Below are positions 51,897 to 59,901 of a stretch of 64,000 bases of DNA, piece by piece; position 1 is the stretch's first letter, and each line of letters begins with the position of its first letter. This DNA is from Novosphingobium sp. Rr 2-17 (GTDB lineage Bacteria; Pseudomonadota; Alphaproteobacteria; Sphingomonadales; Sphingomonadaceae). The DNA is taken from assembly GCF_000272475.1 (NCBI RefSeq), contig NZ_AKFJ01000121.1, forward strand, positions 1 through 64,000. Direction: 5' to 3'. Below the pieces are notes generated by a model that searched no databases, was not told where the DNA came from, and saw nothing but the letters and a program-made list of their open reading frames with translations. The position numbers were made by a program, and so were the translations under genes.

Positions 51897-52748
51897 TCAG
51901 TCGATTTCAGTCGCACGGGTTGCCGCAGCGTAGAGCGCGATCGCGGCGGCGTTGCTGACGTTGAGGCTCTCCATCGCCTCGGTGATCGGCAGGCGCGCGA
52001 TCGCGTCGCAGTGCTGGGTGATGTTGTGACGCATGCCTTCGCCCTCGGCGCCAAGCACCAATGCGACCGGGCCGGCGGGAAGGGCCTGTGCCAGCGTTGA
52101 ATCTGCCTCGCCATCGAGGCCGATGCGCCAATAGCCAGCCTCGGCGATTTCTTCGAGGGCACGGGCGAGATTCACCACGCGCACCCACGGCAAGACTTCG
52201 AGCGCACCGGATGCCGACTTGGCTAGCGTGCCCGATTCGAGCGGGGCGTGGCGGTCCTGGGTGACGATGGCACAGGCGCCGAACGCCGCCGCCGAACGCA
52301 TGATCGCGCCCACGTTGTGCGGGTCCGTCACTTGATCGAGCACGACGAGGGGACGCGCGGGATCGCCATCGAGCACATCGTCGAGGAAGATGTCGTCCAG
52401 CGCCGCGCATTCGAGCACCAAGCCCTGGTGCGGCGCGTCCTTGGCGACCAGGCGGGCAAGATCGGCCGCCTGCGCCCACTCGACCGGGAAGTCGCTGGGC
52501 AGTTCGCCGTCGAGCGAATCGACGCCTTCGCGCGTCGCCCACAACTTGCGATGGCTACGATCGGGGTTCTTGAGAGCTGCCTCGACCGCGTGGCGGCCCC
52601 ACAGGCGTACCATGCCGGTGCTAGCGCGCCCACTCCCCCGCCCGTTCTTCATCCGGCCTGCACGGCCCCGCAGCGGCTTTGGCTTGGGTGCGCCGCTGCC
52701 GCTGGCGGGTTGGTCCTGACCACCATCCTTGTCGCCACGCTTGCTCAT
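51897..52748 (-). CDS. rlmB: 23S rRNA (guanosine-2'-O)-methyltransferase RlmB/TrmH family
   Basis: This SPOUT methyltransferase probably modifies 23S rRNA. The 283-residue protein has a disordered basic N-terminus (Lys/Gly/Pro-rich, about 1-45), an L30e-like substrate-binding domain starting WGRHAVEAAL, and the trefoil-knot domain with DQVTDPHNVGAIMRSAAAFG, GAEGEGMR and the final SLNVSNAAAIALY. The ATG at 52748 has AAGGA upstream. The same family includes tRNA 2'-O-methyltransferases, so the exact target is not certain. Confidence 0.92.
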   Translation of the reverse strand: MSKRGDKDGGQDQPASGSGAPKPKPLRGRAGRMKNGRGSGRASTGMVRLWGRHAVEAALKNPDRSHRKLWATREGVDSLDGELPSDFPVEWAQAADLARLVAKDAPHQGLVLECAALDDIFLDDVLDGDPARPLVVLDQVTDPHNVGAIMRSAAAFGACAIVTQDRHAPLESGTLAKSASGALEVLPWVRVVNLARALEEIAEAGYWRIGLDGEADSTLAQALPAGPVALVLGAEGEGMRHNITQHCDAIARLPITEAMESLNVSNAAAIALYAAATRATEID

Positions 52749-52930
52749 TGAATTGTCCTTCCCCCCAAAACTCGGGGTCGATTGAAAATGTCCGCAAAAA
52801 TGTTCCTGCCCTGTGGCAGCCAGCCCATTGACAGGCAAGGCCCGGTTCGGCAAAGGCGCGGCTCCTCGGCACCGGGGCTCCCCAAAAGGGGCCTCAAAAC
52901 GCGGGTTCGCCCGCAGCCAGCTACTGGTGT

Positions 52931-53016
52931 GGACAGGTGGCCGAGTGGTTAAAGGCAGCAGACTGTAAATCTGCCCGCGCAAGCGTACGCTAGTTCGAAT
53001 CTAGCCCTGTCCACCA
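52931..53016 (+). tRNA. tRNA-Tyr (anticodon GTA)
   Basis: The 86-base gene has a long variable arm (class II tRNA) with CCCGCGCAAGCGTACG-like structure. Acceptor GGACAGG pairs with CCTGTCC, the anticodon loop in AGACTGTAAATCT carries GTA, and the CCA end is encoded at 53014-53016. It lies on the plus strand between rlmB and psd. Confidence 0.96.
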
Positions 53017-53189
53017 CCAGCGCTTTATCTTGGATCGATCATCGCCTTCGGGCCGCCCCCCAGTGGGCGGCTGATAACGTTCGTAAGGCGGTAACGGCGG
53101 TGCGCGAAAACAGCCAGATCGCCCGTGCCAAACACGAGGCGGGCGTAGGTGGCATTGCGGACCCTGGCCAGTCGGACTAGAGGACAGGG

Positions 53190-53939
53190 ATGCCTTCAGA
53201 CATTCTTGACAATCAGGGCCGCGGCGAAGCGTCGTGGCAGTGGCCCAGCATCCATCCCGAGGGCCGCAAGTTCGGCGCCATCGCCGGCGTGGTGGCACTC
53301 GTCGCCTGGATATTCCTGGGCCCCTGGGTGGGATGGCCGCTGGCGGTGTTGACGCTGTGCGTGCTGGCCTTCTTCCGTGACCCCGTGCGGGTGGTGCCGC
53401 AGAGCGAACGTTACGTGATCGCGCCGGCTGACGGTCTCGTCACCCTGATCGGCAAAGTATCGCCCCCGCGCGAGCTGACGATGGACGATGGCACGGGCGT
53501 TGCCCCGCTGTCGAGCGAGCCGGTTACGCGCATCTCGATCTTCATGTCGGTGTTCGATGTTCACATCAATCGCTCGCCGATCGCTGGCACCGTGAAGCGC
53601 GTGATCTACATTCCCGGCAAGTTCGTGAACGCCGATCTGGATAAAGCGAGCGAAGAGAACGAGCGTCAGCACCTTCTGATCGAGCGCGCCGACGGGCAGC
53701 GCATCTGCTTCACACAGATTGCCGGCCTGGTCGCGCGTCGCATCGTGCCGTTCGTGAAACCAGGTGACATCATTGCCGCCGGCCAGCGCATCGGCCTGAT
53801 CCGCTTCGGCAGCCGCGTGGATGTCTATCTGCCCGCCGGTACCGAGCCGCGCGTGCTTATGGGCCAGAAGATTATCGCGGGCGAAACCGTGCTGGCCGAA
53901 ATCGGCGACAGCCCGCTGATCGAAGGCGTGGCCCAATGA
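53190..53939 (+). CDS. psd: Phosphatidylserine decarboxylase
   Basis: Psd turns phosphatidylserine into phosphatidylethanolamine. The 249-residue protein is of the shorter PSD-A-like type with two membrane helices near residues 28-62. The self-cleavage site that forms the pyruvoyl group is the GSR sequence in RFGSRVDVYLP (near residues 210-212), and the FMSVFDVHINRSPI core is typical. A GAGGACAGGG ribosome site precedes the ATG. pssA, the previous step, follows directly. Confidence 0.95.
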   Translation: MPSDILDNQGRGEASWQWPSIHPEGRKFGAIAGVVALVAWIFLGPWVGWPLAVLTLCVLAFFRDPVRVVPQSERYVIAPADGLVTLIGKVSPPRELTMDDGTGVAPLSSEPVTRISIFMSVFDVHINRSPIAGTVKRVIYIPGKFVNADLDKASEENERQHLLIERADGQRICFTQIAGLVARRIVPFVKPGDIIAAGQRIGLIRFGSRVDVYLPAGTEPRVLMGQKIIAGETVLAEIGDSPLIEGVAQ

Positions 53940-54013
53940 TGTTCGCGGCGATTTTGGCAGTGAGACCGATCGGTCCGAACCGCCTGATTCTTCGAGCGGC
54001 ACGCGCCACTTGA
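53936..54013 (+). CDS. Very small reading frame of 25 codons linking psd and pssA
   Basis: An ATGATG overlapping the psd stop opens a 25-codon frame that ends in a TGA sharing its last base with the pssA ATG. It reads MFAAILAVRPIG and further. It may be a coupling peptide that carries ribosomes from psd to pssA, or a remnant of a longer pssA N-terminus after a frameshift. There is no homology or motif to support a function, so this is a position-based call. Confidence 0.3.
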   Translation: MMFAAILAVRPIGPNRLILRAARAT

Positions 54014-54822
54014 TGGATCAGGTTCCCGAATTCGAGCCTGAGCCGCGCCGTCGGTTGGCTGCCGGACTGTCCGTTCGCGCATTCGTGCCCAACGCGATTA
54101 CCGCTGCGGCCTTATGTTCGGGGCTGACCGGCATTCGCTTCGCCATCGCTGGGGATTACCCCAAGGCGGTTCAGGCGGTGATTCTCGCAGGCCTGCTTGA
54201 TGGGATCGACGGACGCGCCGCGCGGCTGCTCAAAGCACAGACGCGATTCGGGGCGGAGCTCGACAGTTTGGCCGATTCGATTTCGTTCGGCGTCGCTCCG
54301 GCCCTGATCGTGTATCTGTGGACCTTGAACCAGATACCCAGCCTTGGCTGGATCGCAGCGCTGGCCTTTGCAATTTGCTGCGTCCTTCGCCTGGCGCGGT
54401 TTAACGCGCGGCTCGACATGCTGGAACAGCCGCACAAGGCAGCCGGCTTCCTGACCGGCGTTCCCGCTCCGCTGGGTGCCGGGCTGGCGTTCCTGCCGAT
54501 GTACTTGTGGATTGTCACCGGCAATCCCGTGTTTGCCGATCCGCGCGCGGTGAGCTTGTGGATGGTGCTCAATGCGTTCCTGATGATCTCCAGCGTTCCC
54601 ACGTTGGGCTGGTCGCGGTTGCGGCCTCCCGCGCATCTGCGGCTGGGGGTCATCGCCTTGGTGGGCCTGACGATGGCCGCGTTGCTAACCGAGCCCTGGA
54701 TGACGCTGGTTGCGATTACCCTGGTGTATATCGCGCTGATTCCGGTCGGCCTGATTGCTTACGGCAAGACCAAGCGACAGAACGCTCAAGCGGCGAGTGG
54801 TAGCGAACTGGCTTCCGACTGA
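54013..54822 (+). CDS. pssA: CDP-diacylglycerol-serine O-phosphatidyltransferase
   Basis: PssA makes phosphatidylserine from CDP-diacylglycerol and serine in the inner membrane. The 269-residue protein has the CDP-alcohol phosphatidyltransferase motif DGxxAR-x8-G-x3-D-x3-D, seen as DGIDGRAARLLKAQTRFGAELDS with later Asp, near residues 64-90. About seven membrane helices follow. The ATG at 54013 is chosen; a TTG one codon earlier exists. It forms an operon with psd, and cdsA, which makes its substrate, is further right. Confidence 0.95.
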   Translation: MDQVPEFEPEPRRRLAAGLSVRAFVPNAITAAALCSGLTGIRFAIAGDYPKAVQAVILAGLLDGIDGRAARLLKAQTRFGAELDSLADSISFGVAPALIVYLWTLNQIPSLGWIAALAFAICCVLRLARFNARLDMLEQPHKAAGFLTGVPAPLGAGLAFLPMYLWIVTGNPVFADPRAVSLWMVLNAFLMISSVPTLGWSRLRPPAHLRLGVIALVGLTMAALLTEPWMTLVAITLVYIALIPVGLIAYGKTKRQNAQAASGSELASD

Positions 54823-55061
54823 GGCCACTCAAGCCCCGGCGCCAAGCGAACGACCCGCGAAGGGGTGCTTTCAACCGGGATGGGCGAGAGGGGCCAAGTC
54901 CGCTCGACGCTTCGCCAGTGAACCACGAGCTCTCGCGGGCAGGCGGAAAGCTGGGCTGGAAGCGCCTTCACGCTTGCCCCAAAGCGTAGCCAGCTAGCGA
55001 CGATTGCCCAGCCCGATGTAAACGCAGCAAACACGAAGAGGCTGGCAGCGAACGCAGTCAT
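54786..55061 (-). CDS. Small single-helix membrane protein with LexA-type boxes upstream
   Basis: The 91-residue protein starts with one hydrophobic helix (about 3-25, TAFAASLFVFAAFTSGWAIVA), then a basic stretch (WLRFGASVK) that predicts a cytoplasmic C-terminus, then a Pro- and Ser-rich tail. The ATG has a strong AAAGGA ribosome site six bases upstream. It is convergent with pssA and overlaps its last 37 bases. Two GTTC-N7-GTTC boxes lie 74-115 bases upstream, which suggests LexA control. I do not recognise the family. Small SOS-induced membrane division inhibitors such as SidA of Caulobacter are a precedent for this layout, but a shared function is only an inference. It resembles the next gene in size and layout. 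Confidence 0.7.
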   Translation of the reverse strand: MTAFAASLFVFAAFTSGWAIVASWLRFGASVKALPAQLSACPRELVVHWRSVERTWPLSPIPVESTPSRVVRLAPGLEWPQSEASSLPLAA

Positions 55062-55134
55062 GTTCGGTCCTTTCGAAATGCAGCGTCCACGAACACGAAC
55101 AAGGGTGTGGACAGCTTGTGGAAAAAGAATCAAT

Positions 55135-55176
55135 GTTCTGCAGATGTTCCTTGCTGTCGTAGTTCTCTCTTTGTTC
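55135..55176. promoter_or_regulatory. Two tandem LexA-type SOS boxes
   Basis: GTTCTGCAGATGTTC at 55135-55149 and GTTCTCTCTTTGTTC at 55162-55176 both match the alphaproteobacterial LexA consensus GTTC-N7-GTTC exactly. They start 27 bases apart, in a region without coding signal, upstream of the 91-residue membrane-protein gene on the minus strand. A terminator for the preceding gene lies directly before them, so the boxes belong to an independent promoter. Confidence 0.75.
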
Positions 55177-55193
55177 CATTCATGTCAAGCGCC

Positions 55194-55235
55194 AAAACAA
55201 AAGGCCGACAATCCTGCACGAGGATCGCCGGCCTT
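55194..55235 (-). terminator. Rho-independent terminator after the second small membrane-protein gene
   Basis: On the minus strand AAGGCCGGCGATCCT pairs with AGGATTGTCGGCCTT with small mismatches, followed by TTGTTTTGG. It ends the gene at 55275-55556 and isolates it from the LexA-boxed gene downstream. Confidence 0.8.
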
Positions 55236-55274
55236 GTAGAGGGGGAACTGGGGCGGAGAGGTAGGGATGGCGCC

Positions 55275-55556
55275 TCACGCGGCGCGTACAACCCCTGCGA
55301 AATGATGCAGCCGATGGGTAACGGGTTTGGGCCGCGTTTGCCCGCGATGGCGCAACGGGCTTACCTTGGCGGGTTCGCAGTCCGGGGCGTCGCGCGTTTC
55401 CATCGTTGTCACCGTAATCGCACCCTCGCTTATGTTGCCGGCCAGTTGAGCTTTTAGGCCGCGTATGGCGGGAAGGGCGCTTCGCACGGTGTGCAATATA
55501 GCGATCACCGCCGCGACACTGGCGATGAGGAACAAGGTAGATGCAACGAGAGTCAT
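55275..55556 (-). CDS. Small single-helix membrane protein, paralogue-like
   Basis: The 93-residue protein starts with one hydrophobic helix (about 3-22, TLVASTLFLIASVAAVIAIL), followed by Arg/Lys residues that predict a cytoplasmic tail. It then has a stretch (IRGLKAQLAGNISEGAITV) that aligns by eye with the matching part of the 91-residue protein. It has a perfect AGGAGG ribosome site seven bases upstream of ATG 55556, and a TATAAT on the minus strand at 55646-55641. The family is unknown. No LexA-type box precedes it. Confidence 0.7.
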   Translation of the reverse strand: MTLVASTLFLIASVAAVIAILHTVRSALPAIRGLKAQLAGNISEGAITVTTMETRDAPDCEPAKVSPLRHRGQTRPKPVTHRLHHFAGVVRAA

Positions 55557-55932
55557 GACCCAGCCTCCTATCTAAAACGAATGCGAAGTGGCCCTCCGCA
55601 AAGCACAATAGCCGTCTCGGCTGTTAAAATATGTTCAGGAATTATACTTCAAAGGCTGGCGGGGCAGGTGAGTTTCCAGGCGGTTCACGGTTTGCCGTGG
55701 CCAAACCGGCGTTGCGCGCCGGATTGCGCGCCGGATGCGACGAATTGCCGCTGGATTTCGCGGAGCGATGGGGGTAAGGGCGGCACCGCCTATACGAGAA
55801 GGTCGATTTCCGATCCGAATCGCATAGGCAACTCCACATGGAAGGCGCTCATACCGGTGCCGCAGCGGGCCAGGTCTTCGGACATCCGCACGGTTCCTGC
55901 CTTCCAGAGGTTCAACCGGAAAGGAATTACCT
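55557..55932. other. Divergent regulatory region and rpsB leader
   Basis: This 376-base stretch has no gene I can support. It contains an AT-rich centre (55621-55650) with TATAAT on the minus strand and TATACT on the plus strand, so both directions probably start there. Downstream lies a tandem repeat of 12 bases (TTGCGCGCCGGA twice at 55712-55735). The rpsB leader is therefore long, about 280 bases, and GC-rich, which leaves room for an autoregulatory RNA structure. An AAAGGAA ribosome site precedes the rpsB ATG. Confidence 0.45.
55712..55735. repeat. Tandem 12-base repeat in the rpsB leader
   Basis: TTGCGCGCCGGA occurs twice in a row without spacing and continues as TGCG. Each copy contains the palindromic core GCGC. 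It could form alternative hairpins in the rpsB leader or be a simple slippage duplication. Confidence 0.7.
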
Positions 55933-56700
55933 ATGGCGGCTCCCGTCGTCACCATGACTCAGCTTATCGAAGCCGGTGCCCACTTCGGTCACCAGACCCA
56001 CCGCTGGAACCCGCGGATGAAGCCGTACATTTTCGGCGCCCGCAACGGCATCCACATCATCGATCTGTCGCAGACCGTGCCGCTGTTCGCGCGCGCTCTC
56101 GAATTCGTGCAGTCGACGGTTCAGGCCGGCGGCAAGGTTCTGTTCGTTGGCACCAAGCGCCAGGCGCAGGAGCCGATCGCTCAGGCCGCGCGCGCTTGCG
56201 GCCAGCACTTCGTCAACCACCGCTGGCTGGGCGGCATGCTCACCAACTGGAAGACCATCTCGGGCTCGATCAAGCGCTTCAAGGCGTTGGAAGAGCAGCT
56301 TGCTGGTGACACGGCTGGTCTCACCAAGAAGGAAGTGCTTCAGCTCACGCGTGAGCGTGACAAGCTTGAGCTGTCGTTGGGCGGTATCCGCGACATGGGC
56401 GGCATCCCGGACGTGATGTTCGTGATCGACGCCAACAAGGAAGAGCTGGCGATCAAGGAAGCCAACGTTCTTGGCATCCCGGTCGTCGCCGTGCTCGACA
56501 CCAACGTCAACCCGCAGGGCATCTCGTTCCCGATCCCGGGCAACGACGACGCCAGCCGTGCGGTTCGCCTGTACTGCGATGCGATCGCCAAGGCAGCGAC
56601 CAAGGGCGGCCGTGAAGCCGTGATCGATAGCGGTGCCGACATCGGCGCGTTCGACGAGCCGGTCGCCGAAGAAGCCGTCGCCGAGCCCACCGAGGCCTAA
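55933..56700 (+). CDS. rpsB: 30S ribosomal protein S2
   Basis: S2 is a late-assembling small-subunit protein. The 255-residue product has the family segments GAHFGHQTHRWNPRMKPYIFG, VLFVGTKRQAQEPI and NHRWLGGMLTNWKTI, and an acidic C-terminus. rpsB and tsf are the standard pair, 118 bases apart here. Confidence 0.97.
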   Translation: MAAPVVTMTQLIEAGAHFGHQTHRWNPRMKPYIFGARNGIHIIDLSQTVPLFARALEFVQSTVQAGGKVLFVGTKRQAQEPIAQAARACGQHFVNHRWLGGMLTNWKTISGSIKRFKALEEQLAGDTAGLTKKEVLQLTRERDKLELSLGGIRDMGGIPDVMFVIDANKEELAIKEANVLGIPVVAVLDTNVNPQGISFPIPGNDDASRAVRLYCDAIAKAATKGGREAVIDSGADIGAFDEPVAEEAVAEPTEA

Positions 56701-56818
56701 GCGTCCGGCACGACGACACTTTCGTCATGGAATTGTCGCGCGCCGGGTCCAGTGGGCCTGGCGCGCACCCATTTCAAAGGCCGGATATTCCGGCCTACCC
56801 AAGCAAAAGGATTGAGCG

Positions 56819-57742
56819 ATGGCTTACACCGCCGCTGACGTGAAGAACCTGCGTGAGCGCACTGGCGCCGGCATGATGGATTGCAAGAAGGCTCTCGACG
56901 AGACCAACGGCGATCTCGAAGCCGCCGTCGATGCGCTGCGCGCTCGTGGCCTGGCCGCTGCCGCCAAGAAGTCCAGCCGCACCGCGGCGGAAGGCCTGGT
57001 CGGCGTTTCCGTGGCCGGCAACAAGGGTGTTGCCGTCGAGGTCAACTCCGAGACCGATTTCGTCGCCAAGAACGACCAGTTCCAGGACTTCGTGCGCAAG
57101 ACCACCGAAGTCGCGCTCGGCGTGGCCGGTGACGACGTTGAAGCGCTCAAGGCCGCTGCCTATCCGGGCGGTGGCACCGTGGGCGACGCGCTGACCAACA
57201 ACGTGGCGACCATTGGCGAAAACCAGCAGGTCCGCCGTATGAAGACGGTCGAAGTGTCGGCGGGTCTCGTGGTGCCTTACATGCACAACGCTGCTGCCCC
57301 CAACCTTGGCAAGATCGGCGTGCTCGTCGCGCTTGAATCAGAAGCTCCGGCAGCAGCTTTGGAAGCTCTGGGCAAGCAGATTGCGATGCACATCGCCGCT
57401 GCCTTCCCGCTGGCGTTGACCGCTGACGATCTCGACGCCGAGCTGATCGAGCGTGAGCGCAAGATCGCCCAGGAAAAGGCATCGGAATCGGGCAAGCCCG
57501 AAGCCGTTCAGGCCAAGATGGTCGATGGCGCGATCGCCAAGTACGCCAAGGACAACGCCCTGCTGTCGCAGGTGTTCGTCATGGATAACAAGACCCCGAT
57601 CCAGCAGGTCGTCGACGCGGCCGGCAAGGAAGCAGGCGCCAAGATCGTCCTCAAGGACTACGTCCGCTTCCAGTTGGGCGAAGGCATCGAGAAGGAAGTC
57701 ACCGACTTCGCAGCCGAAGTGGCTGCCGCAGTCGCGGGCTGA
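56819..57742 (+). CDS. tsf: Elongation factor Ts
   Basis: EF-Ts exchanges GDP on EF-Tu. The 307-residue protein has the N-terminal UBA-like domain (VKNLRERTGAGMMDCKKALDE), the TDFVAKN core (near residues 79-85) and the two C-terminal dimerisation subdomains. Length and motifs are normal. The ribosome site is AAAGGATT. Confidence 0.97.
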   Translation: MAYTAADVKNLRERTGAGMMDCKKALDETNGDLEAAVDALRARGLAAAAKKSSRTAAEGLVGVSVAGNKGVAVEVNSETDFVAKNDQFQDFVRKTTEVALGVAGDDVEALKAAAYPGGGTVGDALTNNVATIGENQQVRRMKTVEVSAGLVVPYMHNAAAPNLGKIGVLVALESEAPAAALEALGKQIAMHIAAAFPLALTADDLDAELIERERKIAQEKASESGKPEAVQAKMVDGAIAKYAKDNALLSQVFVMDNKTPIQQVVDAAGKEAGAKIVLKDYVRFQLGEGIEKEVTDFAAEVAAAVAG

Positions 57743-57770
57743 TCTCAGCCGCGTCCTTCGGGAAACGAAC

Positions 57771-57808
57771 AAGACGGGCCGGGGAGCGAAAGCTTTCCGG
57801 CCCGTCTT
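57771..57808. terminator. Bidirectional terminator between tsf and the YjdF-like gene
   Basis: AAGACGGGCCGG pairs with CCGGCCCGTCTT around a 14-base loop that itself can fold (AGCGAAAGCTTT). It sits between two convergent genes. A clear T-run is missing on both sides. Confidence 0.6.
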
Positions 57809-57822
57809 CGTTGGGTTCGAGG

Positions 57823-58461
57823 TTAACGGCGGTTGAGGCTTTGCATCTGGCGGTCGTGCAGGTGCGAAAGGAGGACCAAGCCACCTACCGCACCCATCAG
57901 GCACATCAGCATGTCCCACTGCGTGTCCCAAGGATCGCCTTGCGTCCCCAGGAATTCGTCCGCGCCTTGGCCCAGCGCCATCGCGGCGCCAAATTCGATC
58001 AGCTCATAGCTTGCACTGATTGCAAGGCAGCACGCGACGACCAATAGGCTCGTCAAAGTGCCTGGCTTCATGCCTACATAGCGAACCAGCAATTCGCGAA
58101 ATACGATAGCAGGGGTTAGGCCCTGGAACATGTGTCCGAACCGGTCGTAGGGGTTTCGTGCGAGGTCGAGCCATTCCTGCACCTGGAAACCCAACGGCAC
58201 GCGGGCGTAAGTATAGGCCCCTCCCAGCATCAGCACGAGGCCGTGGGCGCAAATCAATGCCAAGGCGAGGTCGGTCAAGCCCTGGCGGCGCGTGGCCCAA
58301 AGGATGGGCAGCACTATCAAAACGGGCGCCACTTCCATCCACCACGTAGCGCGATCATAGGGTGCCAGGCCTGAAATCAGCAGGCCGAAAGCCCAGATCA
58401 CGGTCAGCCACATCAGGCGGCGGGTCGATCGTAATTCGCGCGAGGCATCGGTTAAGGTCAT
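57823..58461 (-). CDS. DUF2238 (YjdF-like) inner-membrane protein
   Basis: The 212-residue protein has about six hydrophobic segments and the hallmark of the DUF2238/YjdF family, namely DRFGHMFQGLTPAIVFRELL, SASYELIEFGAA and DEFLGTQGDPWDTQWDM. Its function is unknown. The start at 58461 is chosen; a reading 18 codons longer exists. It is convergent with tsf and divergent from pyrH. Confidence 0.9.
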   Translation of the reverse strand: MTLTDASRELRSTRRLMWLTVIWAFGLLISGLAPYDRATWWMEVAPVLIVLPILWATRRQGLTDLALALICAHGLVLMLGGAYTYARVPLGFQVQEWLDLARNPYDRFGHMFQGLTPAIVFRELLVRYVGMKPGTLTSLLVVACCLAISASYELIEFGAAMALGQGADEFLGTQGDPWDTQWDMLMCLMGAVGGLVLLSHLHDRQMQSLNRR

Positions 58462-58587
58462 GCACGAGCTTAGACCGGTAATCCCGCACGTGTCACTCGG
58501 CACAAGATCGGCCACGCCTACCCCTTGGCAATCCGCGCTCCTCCTCCTAAAGCCGGGCCATTCCCCGTTCCCAGGAGACCCAGCGGC

Positions 58588-59310
58588 ATGTCATCCTCCC
58601 CCTACAAACGCGTCTTGCTCAAACTGTCGGGCGAGGTCTTGATGGGGAGCCAGCAGTTCGGGATCGATCCGGCTTTCGTTTCGGAAATGGCGAAGGAAGT
58701 AAAAGCTGCCAAGGAAACCGGCCTCGAAATCTGCCTCGTCATCGGCGGCGGCAATATTTTTCGAGGCATGGCCGGTGCGGCGCGCGGGATGGACCGGGCG
58801 CAGGCCGACTACATGGGCATGCTGGCGACAGTGATGAATGCGCTGGCGATGCAGAACGCGCTGGAGCAGCTTGGCGTCCACACCCGCGTTCAGTCGGCGG
58901 TGCAGATGGACCAGATCTGTGAGCCGGTGATCCGCCGCCGCGCGGAACGTCATCTGGAGAAGGGCCGCGTTGTGATCTTCGCCGCCGGTGTTGGCGCGCC
59001 GTACTTCACCACCGATTCCGGCGCTGCCCTGCGCGCCGCAGAGATGCAGTGCGACGCGCTCCTCAAGGGAACCAGCGTCGATGGCGTCTATGATAGCGAT
59101 CCGAAGACCAATTCGGGCGCCACGCGTTATGAAACGATAGATTACGACACGGTCCTCGCCAATAACCTGAAGGTGATGGACGCTTCTGCCGTGGCGCTTT
59201 GCCGCGACAACAACATTCCGATCGTTGTGTTTTCCATCCGCGAGCAGGGCAATCTTGCCCAGGTGCTGGCAGGCGGCGGCACCAAGACGGTCGTTCAAAA
59301 GGGAGCCTGA
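58588..59310 (+). CDS. pyrH: Uridylate kinase
   Basis: PyrH phosphorylates UMP. The 240-residue hexameric amino-acid-kinase-fold protein has KRVLLKLSGEVLMG, the glycine loop VIGGGNIFRG, the DYMGMLATVMNALA core and the allosteric TGNPYFTT-like GAPYFTTDSGAALRA. An AGGAG at 58573-58577 supports the ATG at 58588. It starts the pyrH-frr-uppS-cdsA-dxr-rseP run. Confidence 0.97.
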   Translation: MSSSPYKRVLLKLSGEVLMGSQQFGIDPAFVSEMAKEVKAAKETGLEICLVIGGGNIFRGMAGAARGMDRAQADYMGMLATVMNALAMQNALEQLGVHTRVQSAVQMDQICEPVIRRRAERHLEKGRVVIFAAGVGAPYFTTDSGAALRAAEMQCDALLKGTSVDGVYDSDPKTNSGATRYETIDYDTVLANNLKVMDASAVALCRDNNIPIVVFSIREQGNLAQVLAGGGTKTVVQKGA

Positions 59311-59313
59311 ATC

Positions 59314-59871
59314 ATGGCCAAGTACGACAAGGCCGATCTCGAACGCCGCATGCGCGGTGCAGTGGATTCGCTCAAGCACGATCTCGCCGGCCTGCGCACG
59401 GGCCGCGCCAATACCGCGTTGCTGGAGCCGGTCCAGGTGCAAGTCTACGGCGCGATGACGCCGATCACCCAGGTCGCGACGATCTCTGCGCCCGAGCCGC
59501 GCATGCTTTCGGTCCAGGTGTGGGACAAGAACAATATCGGTCCGGTAGAGAAGGCGATCCGCTCGGCGGGTCTGGGCCTGAACCCGATCAATGATGGCAA
59601 CACCCTGCGTCTGCCGATCCCGGATCTGACCGAGGAGCGCCGCAAGGAACTGGCGAAGCTCGCGAGCCAGTATGCTGAAAAGGCGCGTGTCGCGATCCGC
59701 AACGTGCGCCGCGATGGCATGGAAGCGCTCAAGGCCGACGAGAACAAGAAAGAAATCTCCGAGGATCAGCGCAAGCGTAGCGAAACCGAAGTCCAGAAGC
59801 TGACCGACGAGGTTATCAAGGCGCTCGACGAGGAATTCGGTCGCAAGGAAAAGGAAATCCTCGGCAAGTGA
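59314..59871 (+). CDS. frr: Ribosome recycling factor
   Basis: RRF splits post-termination ribosomes with EF-G. The 185-residue protein has the usual length and LRTGRANTALLEPVQV, NDGNTLRLPIPDLTEERR and RRDGMEAL segments. It lies three bases after pyrH. Confidence 0.97.
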   Translation: MAKYDKADLERRMRGAVDSLKHDLAGLRTGRANTALLEPVQVQVYGAMTPITQVATISAPEPRMLSVQVWDKNNIGPVEKAIRSAGLGLNPINDGNTLRLPIPDLTEERRKELAKLASQYAEKARVAIRNVRRDGMEALKADENKKEISEDQRKRSETEVQKLTDEVIKALDEEFGRKEKEILGK

Positions 59872-59901
59872 GGCAGGTCTGCTTCGCTGTGGGGGAAATT
59901 G

